Positions 31,111 through 42,331 of a stretch of DNA of 64,000 bases are shown here, piece after piece. A program made the position numbers and the translations under genes. Location: positions 214,369,031-214,433,030 of the forward strand of contig CM060962.1 in the NCBI GenBank assembly GCA_030765045.1. The letters are read 5' to 3'. The notes beneath the pieces are model-generated. The model saw nothing but the letters and a program-made list of their open reading frames with translations, did not search any database and was not told the DNA's origin. The stretch comes from Tenodera sinensis (lineage: Eukaryota; Arthropoda; Insecta; Mantodea; Mantidae). How positions within the stretch are numbered: the stretch's first letter is position 1; each line of letters begins with the position of its first letter.

Positions 31111-33029
31111 TACTGGTTGTGGGATGAAAGTACAAGGAGATATCTGGCAAGATAGTTAAAGAGGTAAAGTGGGTCTGCGTCTTGGTATGTGATTAACTCC
31201 AGCGGCCATTTTGTGTGTTTAAGGAAGTTTTCGTAGCTTACTTCCCTGGAGACTCCTAGTGAAGCCAGAAGCTCCCTCAAAGCCATTCCGTTTACAAAAG
31301 CTTCGCGAGTGGTGAGCGCTACTGGAGAGAAAATTGAATCCTCCAGCGGTGTTGGGGGTGCTTGTGTGTGTGTTTGCGTGTGTGTTGGTTGTTTTGTGTT
31401 GTTGCGGTCCCTAGTGATTGGGGTGCGCTCTGGTGTGGCCAGGGTCTGCCCGGCGGTGACTCGGTCATCCCTGGCAGTAGAAGGGCGGGTTTCGGGGGCT
31501 GGCCTGTTGCGGCCGCGACGGTCCTGGATGAACCACCCTTCGTTATTAGTGGGAACAGCCTGAGTAGTGTTTTGCTGTCTCTGAGGTTGGGGACGGGGGG
31601 CCCTATTTGGCTGTTCCCTTGGCCTTGAGTTAAGTGCCAGCTGGTAGACTGGGCAACCGCGCCATGTTGCCCCGTGGCCTGTGTGGTTGCACAGTGCGCA
31701 CAGTCGTTCCTGAGGAGGAACTCTACATTGATAAGAGGGGTGAGGGCCTTTGCATTTGGCGCATACGTTAACTGGGGCCTGACACTCTAAGTGGGTATGG
31801 AATAGTTGCTGGCACTTTCTGCATTGTTTTGGTGCTGGAGTCGTCCTATAGTCCTCGACTTTTACCTTAAAATGCGCAAGGTACTTGAGGTCTCTAATCT
31901 TTCTGTTAGCTGGGGTGTCTGCTAGTTCTATTAAGTGCATGGGGAGGAGGGCACGTGTCCTGTCACGCTTGTGCATTTGGACAGCCCTGATGACCTCAAG
32001 GTTGTGGGTGGCCAGTTCTAATTTTATGTGTTCTCCGGAGACTTCGGCATATACGCCTTTTATTACAAATCTAAGGGTCTTTTCTGTGGGCTCGGACATT
32101 AGGTGGAAATGTATATGCCTGGCTTTGAGCTGTTCTACAAAAGCATTGTAGTCCCTCCTCGAGAACAGCTTGACTTCATAGTCTCCGGAGCGTGGCGCGA
32201 ATCTAACTGTGTATTTGTATAAATATTTGTGTGCGGTGTCGAAACTATGGGTAATCGTGTGTATTGGTGTTGTCTGGCGCTTGTGCACGAAGATTGGTGC
32301 CAAATCGGACCTGAACTCCGTGTATGTGTTGGTGTGGGTGGAACTTGCGCTAGCCTGTGCCTGTGCCTGTGCCGCTTGGGCGTAGGTCTCAGGGATCGGA
32401 GAGTGTGCTTTAGGGGTGGGGGATGGTCTCATGTCTGAAAGGTCGATGAGGTCTTGAGGTGGTGTGTGTGGAGATGGTTGTGTATGTGTGCGTGTGTGTT
32501 GTCTGTGCTTGTGTACATGTGTGTGTAGGTAGTGTTGGTGTGTGCATGGGTGTAGTTTGTGTTTGTGTGTGTGAAGGTGTAGTTTGTGTTTGTGCGCGTG
32601 TAGGCTTTGTTTGTGTGCGTGAGCGTGTAGACTGTGTTTGTGTGTGAGTAGGCTGTGTTTGTGTGTGAGTGGGTGTAGGCTGTGTTTGTGTGTGTATGGG
32701 TGTTATCTGTGTTGGCGTGAGTGTAGGCTGTGTTTGTGTGTGTGTAAGGTGTGTCTGAGTGAGTGTAGGTTGTTTGTGCGAGTGTGTTTGCGCCTGTGTG
32801 GTTGACGCCTGTGTATGAGTGGGTGTGGGTATGCGTGTCCGTGTAAGTGTTCGATTGGGTGTGTTGGCGTCGGTGAGAGGGGGTTGATTGTGAGTTGTTG
32901 CCTGAGTTGGTGTAGGTATGAGTGGAAGTGTGGGGTTGAGTGTTGGTGTTGTGTCTTGTGTGGGCATGTTCATGATGTCCAACTCAGGAGTTCTGCTACG
33001 CTGTGATCGCGTGCATGGTCGTGTGTTTG

Positions 33030-33092
<63 letters not shown>

Positions 33093-33204
33093 TGGGCGTG
33101 GGTGTTGATGGTTTCTCTTTAGTCATTTTCAGTGCCTTAGCCGTTACCGGCTTTTTGGTAGTTGATAGGGATGAGGGGGAGAGTCTAACAGTCTTCTTCA
33201 CCAT
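31110..33204 (-). pseudogene. LINE-A copy 2 ORF1 (gag-like), one frameshift
   Basis: Same protein as copy 1: a poly-Ser run one codon longer, then the HTQTQPT repeats, a PRE_C2HC-like region and three zinc knuckles, continuing through PPTPLEDSIFSPVALTTREA to a stop shared with the start of ORF2. Loss of two bases in a GT run near 32.49 kb splits it into two open frames (33204-32410 and 32432-31110). The C-terminal 110 or so residues show what copy 1 has lost. Confidence 0.85.
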
Positions 33205-33678
33205 TGCTAGATATCTTCCGTCCTAGTGTTTTTAGTGTTCAGTTGATGGGGCTGAGCTTAAAGAACCTAACGTGTAGTGAGTATGGGAACCTAACGGGGA
33301 CCTACCTGGAGGAACTTTAGTAAGGGGAAGTGGTTTTAAGAGGAAAAGAGAAGAGCGTGGAAAGTCTAGTGGGGGGCCTAACCGGGGAGCTTAAAAACTA
33401 CTAGAAAAAGAGGAAAATATAGATAGTCGGAGAGAAAGAGGCAGCTAGCGAGTGCTAAAAAGCGTGGCTAGCAGAGGACCTGAACCGGTTAAGGCGCCTA
33501 GATACCAGTCAGAGACTGTTGGCTGTGGTCGTGCTATCCCTCGTCTATCCTGCTTGTTTATGGTTACCTGTCTTGTAGCGTCGTTGCAGCTTCCGGCAAG
33601 CGGCAGTTGAAGCGGTGATCCCCGGGCGGCTTTGAGCACGAGTGGCGGCCTGCGCACTGCGTTCTCTGAAGTTCGTTT

Positions 33679-34949
33679 ACAACGCATGCCTCAGCATGCG
33701 TCATTTTCCAGCTGTCTGGAAACAGGCGCGTGTGGTATGCGTGTTGAAGCCGGGCAAAAATCCGGTCTTCCCATCTAGTTACCGCTCCATCAGCCTCCTA
33801 CCAGTTATCTCGAAAGTATTCGAGAAACTGTTCCTGTCCCGCCTTGGACCCCTATTGGAGGAAAAAGGTCTCCTTCCTGAACATCAGTTTGGTTTTCGTT
33901 CTGGCCACTCCACGACCGAGCAACTACTGCGTGTAGACGAAAAAGCTTCCCTGGCTTACCAGGATAGGGCTAAAACGGTGGCAGTGTTGCTTGATGTGGA
34001 AAAGGCATTTTCTACCACTTGGCACGAGGGGCTTGTCTACAAGCTCATACAGCACGAAATCCCCCCTCCATATATTTACTTGGTGGCTAGTTTCCTACAG
34101 GAACGTAGCTTCCGGGTGAAGGTGGAGGGATCATTCTCCAGAGAGAGGCCCATTGGCGCAGGAGTCCCCGAGGGCAGTGTACTGTCACCGGCACTCTTCG
34201 CAGCTTACATGGCCGATCTCCCCACGCACCCAAACACACACATCTGTCAGTATGCGGACGATCTACTGATCTTCGCTACTAACAAGAACCCGCGCTACAG
34301 TTACCACCAAGTACAAGCCCATCTCCGTGCCATCAGTAGATGGTGCGAGAACTGGCGTATGTCTATAAACCCGGAGAAAAGCTCTGCGATTCTCCTGGCG
34401 AATACGAAAGCCAACCGGCTCCCGCGGGACCTCGTGTTGCGGCGCCGTCGGATCCCCTGGGTCACTACGGCGAAGTATCTCGGAGTCACGCTGGACCGGC
34501 GGCTGACGTATAGACATCACGTCAGGGGCAAAGCACTACAAGGTCATGCTGCTCTCCGGCAGCTATACCCAATCCTCAGTTCCAAAACCATGCCCCTACG
34601 CCTGAAGCTCCAGCTGTATCGTGCGATCATTCCACCTCTGGTTTTGTACGGATGCGAGATCTGGGGAGTGGTGGCAAAGTCCACCTTCATCAGACTCCAG
34701 ACATTGCAGAATTGGGCGTTAAGGATGATCTATGATACCGGCTGGAGATTTCCTGCCCATATCCTCCATGAACATTCCAGCATCCCGTACATTGTCGACG
34801 TGATTAAAACCCGCGCTCGCACAATGTACAACAAACTCCAAAATCACCCTAACCCTCTGGTAAATACTCTGGGCCAATATGACCAGAACCAGCCGCGCCG
34901 ATTACCATCCAAAAGACTACCAAAGGACATACTAAGTCCGGCGGTATAA
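33679..34949 (+). pseudogene. LINE-B reverse transcriptase, 5'-truncated
   Basis: A long open frame (435 codons counted from 33642). The first dozen codons are antisense LINE-A 5' sequence; real LINE-B begins at about 33679 (VYNACLSMRHFPAVWKQ). Reverse transcriptase motifs follow: PSSYRSISLLPVISKVFEK, FGFRSGHSTTEQLLR, LLDVEKAFSTTWH, GVPEGSVLSP (Glu where Gln is usual), QYADDLLIF with the catalytic YADD, and NPEKSSAIL and YLGVTLDRRLTY in the thumb. The C-terminal LYGCEIWGVVAKS region ends at a stop. It is a Jockey-like or R1-like LINE with endonuclease and ORF1 missing. Frame integrity suggests a young copy. Confidence 0.85.
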
Positions 34950-35239
34950 CCTCAAAGATGGGAAAAGCGACAGTTCAATCTGTATCCAAAACAGAGTAAA
35001 TTACCTTTTCAGCTCACCTCTCAGTGAGTGACTGATGGCCAGAACCCTGGTGGGAATGAGCGCGTCACCTGATTGGCCAGCCAACCAGAAGCCGCGCACT
35101 GCCAGCTCGTGGATAAATCCCACCCACCCGTTTTCCTGTACCTATAAAAACCCCTGATGACAAAAATCCCCGTAGAGAGAACATCCAACTCATTGCGCAG
35201 GTTAAGCCGTACAACGGCTCGGTACTGCGGACGAGACAC
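34950..35239. other. LINE-B 3' region and junction
   Basis: Non-coding sequence after the LINE-B stop. It contains a TATAAAA at about 35144 and a GC-rich CCCACCCACCCG stretch. No gene is supported. It leads into a second LINE fragment at about 35240. Confidence 0.4.
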
Positions 35240-35627
35240 TCGGGCGGGGGGCAATCACTGTCCCCCCGTTCGACCCGAACTGCCTCTGGAGCCTCTTTTT
35301 CGGGCTCTCATTATCCCTATCCTCCTGTATGCCTGCGAAATCTGGGGCATGGCTGCAGACACCCACCTCCTGCGTCTGCAACGTATACAGAATAGAGGTC
35401 TTCGTGTAATCTATTCTGTATACCGCAGATTCCCCACGAGACTACTGCACGAAGCCTCGTCCCTCCCGTACGTGGAGGACGAAATTAGGCGCCGGGCAAC
35501 TAAATTCTACGACCAGTTTCCACAACATCGAAGCGCCCTGGTTAGGTCTCTTGGGGACTATATCCCTAGAGAACGCACGCTTGTGCGACACCGGGTTCCC
35601 CGCATGGCTTGCGGGCACCCCCGGTAA
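35240..35627 (+). pseudogene. LINE reverse transcriptase C-terminal fragment
   Basis: The frame reads EPLFRALIIPILLYACEIWGM, then RLQRIQNRGLRVIYSVYRRF and ASSLPYVEDEIRRRATKFYDQF. This corresponds to the part of a Jockey-like ORF2 after the thumb and repeats the end of LINE-B (LYGCEIWG, RLQTLQNWALRMIYD) in a diverged form. It is a second, more heavily truncated LINE of a related family lying head to tail with LINE-B. The initiating Met upstream is incidental. Confidence 0.75.
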
Positions 35628-35639
35628 CACAGGAGCTTC

Positions 35640-36050
35640 CCCATCAACAGCGTAAGCTGAACTCCTGACAGTCCTTCCAAGAGCAGTTTGGAAGTCCAAA
35701 ACATTTCGCCAAATATCCATATTTGGACCACCCATCAGCAGTGCCCAACGGCAGTTGCATGCTGAAAGTAACATCCGACGAGGAGCATAAAAATGCTACC
35801 TCCCAACAATCCTCATTCTTCACCAGCCATCCTATAACTTCCTAATCCCGTCATGCAGTGGTTAAGCCCTAAAAGGGCAGGTACACGGATGACACACCTC
35901 GGGCTGTTCTCAGCCTGCCATCTGGTAGTCCAGTCCTAACGGTCATTTCATTCTGACGAAGGCCAGGGAGTTTAGAATGGCCGAAAGCTGAATATTTTCA
36001 AACCTCACACGGCTGATCGCCCGTGAAACTATAATAAATAGAAACATTGA
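35640..36050 (+). other. LINE 3' untranslated region with a CTGACGA/GAAA hairpin
   Basis: Follows the LINE fragment and is probably its 3' untranslated region. At 35955-35991 CTGACGAAGGCC pairs with a following GGCCGAAAG, forming a stem bounded by CTGANGA and GAAA. These are two of the conserved boxes of hammerhead ribozymes, but I could not find the third helix and cleavage site. Confidence 0.4.
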
Positions 36051-36254
36051 CTTATACACAGTATATAATAAAGAATGGGAGGCTAAGGTCATGTGTTACC
36101 CACACAAAGAATACATTAATGTCACAAAAATTTATGTTAAAATAAAATTACAGGGATTGCCAGATGATACACTTTGACAGATTATTCAAAGCATGGATTA
36201 TTCCAACTAATTTTTTTGAACAGGCTAACCTAGAGTTACTCAGCAAATGAGCAT

Positions 36255-36717
36255 GTGATGGCAGTACAAGTCATCAAGAATTTAAGCAGACATATACTGC
36301 TGAAAGTTACTTATCTGATGCAGAAATTTTTTTGGTCTTCTTTGTTCTGCTTTTGCTATATGGTGAAGGAGACTGTGTACTGGCAAAACCCACAACCATT
36401 GTCAATAAAATACTGTAGGCCTAACCACATCACATTCATGTATGAGACAAGTGTTTTAGTGATTTCCTCTGGAAGGGAGATAAATTGTAGCACATTTGAC
36501 TTACAAGTATATGTGCTTGAAAGTGCATGACTTTTTGTAAAGAGATACCCCTGGTTTTACCTCTCTGATAATGTCCACAAAGTGCTAATTCATGGATCTC
36601 AGGTCATACATTCAGCAATGATATTCATTGGTAAACTGTCAGAGGAGACACAAGAGGCATGTTACAAGGATATTAAAAAGATTCCAACAGCATTATACAA
36701 GAACAAGTTCTTGTCAT
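36255..36717 (+). pseudogene. Relic of an unclassified transposon protein
   Basis: A frame open from 36255 to 36530 continues past one stop to 36717, reading FDLQVYVLESA, RYPWFYLSDNVHKVLIHGSQ and GKLSEETQEACYKDIKK. The HKVLIHG...LSEE(A/T)QE pattern resembles poorly classified transposon proteins of invertebrates. More decayed sequence continues to about 36.9 kb. I do not know the family and no terminal repeats were found. Confidence 0.4.
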
Positions 36718-37006
36718 AGTACAAGTGATCTACTGAACAATTTGCTGGTGTCATAGAATTCTTTTTGAGTTTATGGAAGCTATATGAAAAATTAAAGATA
36801 CTGTATATGAAGAAGCACAAAAGTTTCTTTATCTGAGTGAAAGAACTGATTTTCAAGGGAAAGAAGAAGAGGGAGCAAGCATGGTTGGTGAACACTAATG
36901 TGGAGTATGATAGTTTATAAAATGCATCCATTTATTTGACATAAGATCACAAAATAACAAACTATATTATATTTATGCACTGATATGCATTTCATAGCTA
37001 GTAATA

Positions 37007-38547
37007 CAGTGGTGGAAATCGGTATAAAGGCATGGATATATGTACGAAAATTAACATTTTCTGTTGGAATAGTTCTGCATAGTGCATATGCAATAGTATG
37101 AGAACCAGTATACTGACAACTGCAGTAAAATGGTGTCGCATTTGATGTCAGTAGTACCAACATATAACAAGACGTCAACGATTCAGGTGGTAGAGGGTGG
37201 AACTCAGTATAATGGCAGTCAGCTCTGTGTGGTGTTAGTGTGTGCATACTTGTCGTTACTGCAGATATGAAACAGACACTATTAGTTACAGTGCATGTTG
37301 TGCACATAAACCACTATTGTAACAATGCCATGTGAAAAACAGTTATCATGCGATGAAACAGCAAAAATCAGTGCGTACAAGGAAATGGGTCTCTCTGATC
37401 ATCAAACTACCAAGAAGTTGAACCGCTCAAGTTCAGTGATAGATAATTTCATTAGATTGGGCGCACCATATGGACAGAACGGAAAATATGGGCATAGTAG
37501 AAAGTTATCGGAGGCATCAAAATGGTTACTTTTGTGCAAAGCAAAGGTCACAAACCGTTATTTTTCTCAACTTGTTGCTGATTTACAGTTGCCAGTAACT
37601 GCCAGATGTGTAAGACAAATTTTGTCAAATGACAAACATTTTACACTCAAGAAACAACTGCAGAAACCAGCTCTAACACCCAAACATAAACAGGCTAGGT
37701 TGGAGTTTGCAGAAAAACACATGTGATGGACTGCAGAATGGGATAAAGTTATCTTCAGTGATGAGAAGATGTTTAATTTAGATGGGCCGGATGGATTTCA
37801 ATTTTATTGGCATGATCTGAGAACAGAGCAGCAGGTAAGAATGAGTAGAAACTTTGGTGGCAAAAGTGTTACTCTTTGGGCAGCTTTGTGTGCTACAGGT
37901 ACATCACGCATTGCTTGGCTGAACACTAGAATGAACTCTAACATGTACACTGAGCTGCTAGAGACAGAATTGATTAGAATGTATGAGGACCTAGGGGTCA
38001 AAAGTCTAATTTTTCAACAAGACAATACATCTGTGCATGTTTCTGCTACAACCAAAAAGTGATTTGAAAAGAAAAATATTGATGTCTTGCCTGGCCTGCG
38101 CATAGCCAGGATTTGAACCCCATCAAAAACCTTTGGGGAATACTTGCAAGGTGTGTTTATCGCAATGGAAGACAATTTGATGCCATATGTGAGCTGAAAA
38201 GAACGATACAAGAAGAGTGGGCAACAATTTCACTGCAAGAACTACAAACTCGAACAAAATCAATGCCTAAGAGACTTTTTGAGGTAGTTAGGAAGAACGG
38301 AGGTTCGACAAAGTACTAACAAGGCAATAACACAATAGGAAAGTGAGTGCCTTTATATCAATTTCTATCCAGGAAATGGAAATGCCTTAATTTGTTATGT
38401 GTGCTATGAAAGAAACTAATTCTGTCATGATTTTTGTATGTCCTATATCTACTACTTTCATAATAAATTAGATACATGTATGCTTCAGACATTGTACCTA
38501 TTACTATCAGTAGGAAACCTAGTGCCTTTTACTGATTTCCAGCACTG
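37007..38547 (+). mobile_element. Tc1-like transposon with both inverted repeats
   Basis: A 1541-bp element with inverted ends starting CAGTG(G/C)TGGAAATC(G/A)GTA, about 30 bp long, each flanked by TA (37005-37006 and 38548-38549). Length, ends and target site are those of Tc1. It contains one damaged transposase gene. Confidence 0.9.
37325..38319 (+). pseudogene. Tc1-like transposase, inactivated
   Basis: Residues 1-115 or so carry the paired-type DNA-binding region (ETAKISAYKEMGLSDHQTTK). The catalytic domain shows VIFSDEKMF (first Asp), FQQDNTSVH (second Asp) and, after a one-base loss near 38.09 kb, DLNPI-type sequence reading NPIKNLWG. The third catalytic acid, normally Glu in NPIENLW, is Lys here. 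A TGA at 37724 and another at 38060 also interrupt it. Length and order match DD34E transposases. It is a recently dead copy rather than an ancient relic. Confidence 0.9.
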
Positions 38548-38549
38548 TA

Positions 38550-39490
38550 TTAATTTTATCCATTATTGAGATCAAGCGTTCTATAAAAATACTTTTGTCT
38601 CATTTTGGCTGCTATCTGGTCCACTGTGCAATGTACTAATTCAAGGATGGGTGATGATATGTAAAGAAATATATTTTATTATTGTTTGCAGCAGACAGCA
38701 CCTATGGTAGGGGCTCATTGTTTAAGACAAATCTATGTACCTTGAAGTATATGAGGACACTTTTCACTAAGTATCCACTTTGTCTAAAACACTCCATGTT
38801 GATTGCTTTTCTTTTCGCGGTTTTCACAGTTCTTGCCTCCTTTGCTTTCTTCCTCATATTAGAAACAGCACTGACAAGCACACCAGTTACTCCCTATATT
38901 AATTTAATGACATCTGTAATAATAACATTCAAACAAAATTTAAATATATTCTAAGCTACTGTGCCTCCTTTTTGCCACTTTCAAAGGTTCTGCCATTTCT
39001 ATATTTAATAACACTGCTCTGATCTGCTACACGCTGAGCTATGAGTGGGACATAAATAATACTGCATTAGCATGACTGTGCTTTTGTCCAGTAAACAATG
39101 TGGGGAAAACTGATGGCTGCATGTTTAAATGAAACAATAATGAAAACGTTTCACTTATTAACCATTTTTAATATATGAAGCACAAAAGAGATCCATCTTT
39201 TGAAGTAACAGATTACTTGAATTCCCTTGAAAGGTGTGTTGTGAGGAAGACACATGCATTTGTTTATACCAGGACCCAGTGGTGGCTGGCAATGAATAGC
39301 TCTAGGATGGCACCCTCCCAATAAATAAAATAAGAAAGAAACGGTAACATTACATTGAAAGGACTAGCTCAAGTATCCTTGACATCAGACGTCATGCCAA
39401 AATAAATTCCTACACTTACTGTTTCTATTTACTCATTTTGTTTAATTTAAAATGTTTTTACACTGCTAATACATGGAAGAGCACTAATGT
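38550..39490. other. AT-rich spacer
   Basis: No supported gene. A hydrophobic open frame at 38682-38954 has no family resemblance I recognise and is probably chance. Confidence 0.4.
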
Positions 39491-39494
39491 TTTC

Positions 39495-39821
39495 ATTATG
39501 GATGCAACTTCGCATTGCACCTCCCTCGTCCAGGAACCTTCACATTTTGGGGATACTGCAAGCATTGCAGAAGCATGTGGTCAGTCCAGCACCAGGTATG
39601 AGAGAGGAAGTGGATGATATGAAATGCAGGCGAAATTGATGAATGGAAAGATGATGATGGAGCATTTGGTGGAATGAGTGGCAGGGGAAACTGGATAACC
39701 GGGAGAAAACACACCCAGACACCGCTTCGTCCACCATGAATATCACATATGAGTACCTGGGATTGAAACTAGGCCACCTTGGTGATAGGCAAACGGTTAA
39801 CCACTCGGCCATGGTACCACA
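39495..39821 (-). repeat. Full-length tRNA-derived SINE, minus strand
   Basis: The minus strand starts with tRNA-like ACCATGGCCGAGTGGTTAAC (A box) and a B box resembling GGTTTCAATCCC. The body follows with GGTGGACGAAGCGGTGTCTG, CCAGTTTCCCCTGCCA and CGCCTGCATTTCATA. The same order is found at 44601-44945 on the plus strand and partly at 5321-5516. The tRNA part resembles Leu/Ser-type tRNAs. Confidence 0.8.
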
Positions 39822-40008
39822 TAGTAATTATCTATATATTAAAATCTTAATAACAAATCAAAGCAGCTGCAATGTTATTGGAACAAATCTGGCATATGTG
39901 ACACTACCAAATGCTCAAAGAAGAAACAAAACTATCCCTGTGTTCGTTTCCTGGTTGGGAGTGAGAATTTTTCCCTATCCTTCCCAGAGTCTTGGAATAT
40001 GAATGAGT

Positions 40009-40112
40009 GTGTGTGTCTATCTGTGTGTGTCAGTCTGTGCCTATCTCTGGGTGTCTGTCTGTGTGTGCCTGTCTGTCTATGTGTGTCAGTCTGTGTCTGT
40101 CTCTGTGTGTTA
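40009..40112. repeat. GTCTGT/GT-rich simple repeat
   Basis: Degenerate repeats of GTGTGTCTGTCT type. No coding significance. Confidence 0.85.
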
Positions 40113-40310
40113 TGAGTTAACACTACTACTGATAGGTATTTTAATGATGAAAGACTGACAATATGAGCATTGTAATTAAAGGGAGGATATAAACAAAACA
40201 ATTAAAAAGGTGAACCTATTACAATGGAAAATCTATATTATCATGATGGCAAAGACCTTAGGTTTCAGAGATATAAACCTCAGACGAGGTTTTTTTTGTT
40301 TGTTTGTTGG

Positions 40311-42191
40311 TTTTTTTTTTTTTTTTTTTTTTTGTTTTGCTTGTTTGTTTAGTAAACTACCTATATAACTTTATTTTTAAAATGTTATAAAAGTTTTACA
40401 AAATATCAAAATCATTTATTCTTAATTAAAACCTTTCAGCACCTACAAAACATTACATACATTGTCCAATCTTTATATCAATATTGCAATAAAAGTTTTA
40501 CGCAACTGCAATGAATACTATCAATCTTAAGCTTCAATATAGGTCCAGAGCATTTTCTTTCAAATCTCCATTATTATCCCATAAACCATCTTCTGAGCCT
40601 TCATACTGTGAAAATGCTGTGGGAGAATTTTCAGGTAGACTTTTATTATCCATTTCAAATGGTGCTTCACTAATCGTTCCCAAAGCTCTGCCATCATGAT
40701 CCCTCTGAATGCACATGTATCTTTCATGTTGCATATTGTTGAAAATGCTTTTCCTCTAATATTAGCCTTACTGGTGCACTTTAATGATGTACCAGTAATC
40801 AAGGACAGATTAGTTGCTTTAGGGTTGAATTTACTTTCTGTCTGTGGAATAAATCTGCTTGTTGTCTGTATCATACAAAATTCATCACTTGATTGTGTGT
40901 GTGAACTCCTATCCAATGGACTGCCTTCTGAAGTATCCAGTCTCGGAGAGAGAAATAATTCTGCATCAAAGTTGGGCTCGCAAATTGCCTTTTTCATCAT
41001 CTATTTGGTACCATCCTTAGGTGTGCCAAACAATGGATCCAAGTTATCTGCACAGCTCATTTTTGGGTAGGAATTTAATTTGGGTGCAACTGGTAATTCT
41101 AAGATTTTATTAATTCCTGCTGCACTAAATTCTTCACCATTTTGTGTATTCTTAAGCTCAACTAATTTATTTTCTAACCCTGAATATGTTCTTTTCACAT
41201 CTCTGTTAAGATCTACAAACTCTACTGTTAACTCCTTTAATGGATATAAAACATTGCTTGTATCTGGTACTTTATTTTTCCGTATCTCATCAACTTCTTT
41301 GCTCAGCAATTTGTTTGCTGCCAGGATGACGTCTGAGATTCTGGGAAGAGAAGGAGCCCTGTGATTCAGATTCCATTATATCCTTTGCAGAGGATATACC
41401 AATGCAATTGCCAGAAGCAGTGCATTTCGTCAAAGATTCAATTAACTCCTTCCACTGAGAGACATCACTGCCAATTTTGTGTAATATTGACATTATCCCC
41501 ATTTCTACCTTAGCAGCCTATTTCTCAACTCCAAAAGATGACATTGTGTTAAGTAGATCCTATTTTATATCTTCTGAATATGGCAGACTTTGTACTAGCT
41601 TAAACAGGCATTGTTCTTCATTTTTCCTTTACTTCTTTGAGTTTCATGTTGAGGTCCCTTTTTGTTGCACCACTTGCTAGACTTGAGGAGTTGTGTATAA
41701 AGTTTTGCACAGCATTGTCTATCAATGCTCTAAAAACACCCAATTTATCTGTCTCCAGGCAATGATTATTAGAGTTCAGAGGCATGGAAAGTAAATAAAA
41801 AAGACCGCATTTCTCCACAAGACTCTTATGAAGAACAAAAACTGTCAAATGAAATAAAAAGACAGCAAGGTCTTTGCCTCCTGCATTTAGAAGAATTACA
41901 GCTCGTGCAACAGGCAGATTTGCACTTGAATAAACCTTATTGACTTCAGTTAATGCTTTCTTCAATAACGAACAAAATTCACACTCTGTTTTTCTGTCAT
42001 AAACAGGCCACACTCTCAGGCTTTCCCACTGTTTTAGTACAAGCAATTTTAGTAAAAAGTTCATAACCTGCTGAAGAGCTCGAAAACACGGTTCAGCACC
42101 TTCTGTAGGTACATCTTCTGAACCTAGATGTATAAAGCATGACAGTTTCAAATTCTGAAACACCACGGTGTATAATATCTCGATTATTCAT
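40311..42191 (-). pseudogene. Processed pseudogene resembling augmin subunit HAUS6/Dgt6
   Basis: On the minus strand an ATG at 42191 (MNNRDIIHRGV...) begins about 1.65 kb of protein-like sequence in several frames. One part reads WESLRVWPVYDRKTECEFCS, then LPVARAVILLNAGGKDLAVFLFHLTVFVL. A WP-x-(Y/F)D-x-K-x(3)-EF block followed by a G(G/P)K hydrophobic block is the pattern of the N-terminal domain of HAUS6, which helps augmin recruit gamma-tubulin to spindle microtubules. Ser/Lys-rich segments follow (SLTKCTASGN, LTVEFVDLNRDVKRTYSG). It has no introns, at least four frame breaks, and ends in a run of 23 A (minus strand; 40311-40333) after about 0.2 kb of untranslated sequence. These are marks of a reverse-transcribed mRNA. 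The HAUS6 name is moderately supported; processed origin is well supported. Confidence 0.6.
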
Positions 42192-42331
42192 CTTCATTAC
42201 CTTCTCTGTTCTGAAACTAGACTATAACTCCAATAACTACTCTGTAACTACACAACATATTTATCCACTTGGTAACCTCGACTCCACAGCTACTAGGTGT
42301 TTTGTGGTCCACAGTTCATAACTATTTCTTG

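Larger units (their letters stand above)
27930..33678 (-). mobile_element. LINE-A copy 2: nearly full-length Jockey-like LINE
   Basis: About 5.7 kb on the minus strand: 5' untranslated region (33678-33205), ORF1 (33204-31110), ORF2 (31110-28358), 3' untranslated region (28357 to about 27970) and a T-rich stretch on the plus strand (27940-27970) that would be the A-rich tail. ORF1 and ORF2 overlap by one base in a TAATG stop-start arrangement, as in LINEs that reinitiate translation. Two frameshifts break it, one in each ORF. The sequence is otherwise clean and very close to copy 1, suggesting recent activity. Confidence 0.85.

Noticed and set aside
38682..38954. Small membrane protein gene
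   Set aside because: Hydrophobic frame in AT-rich DNA, with no start context, no relatives recognised and no supporting features.
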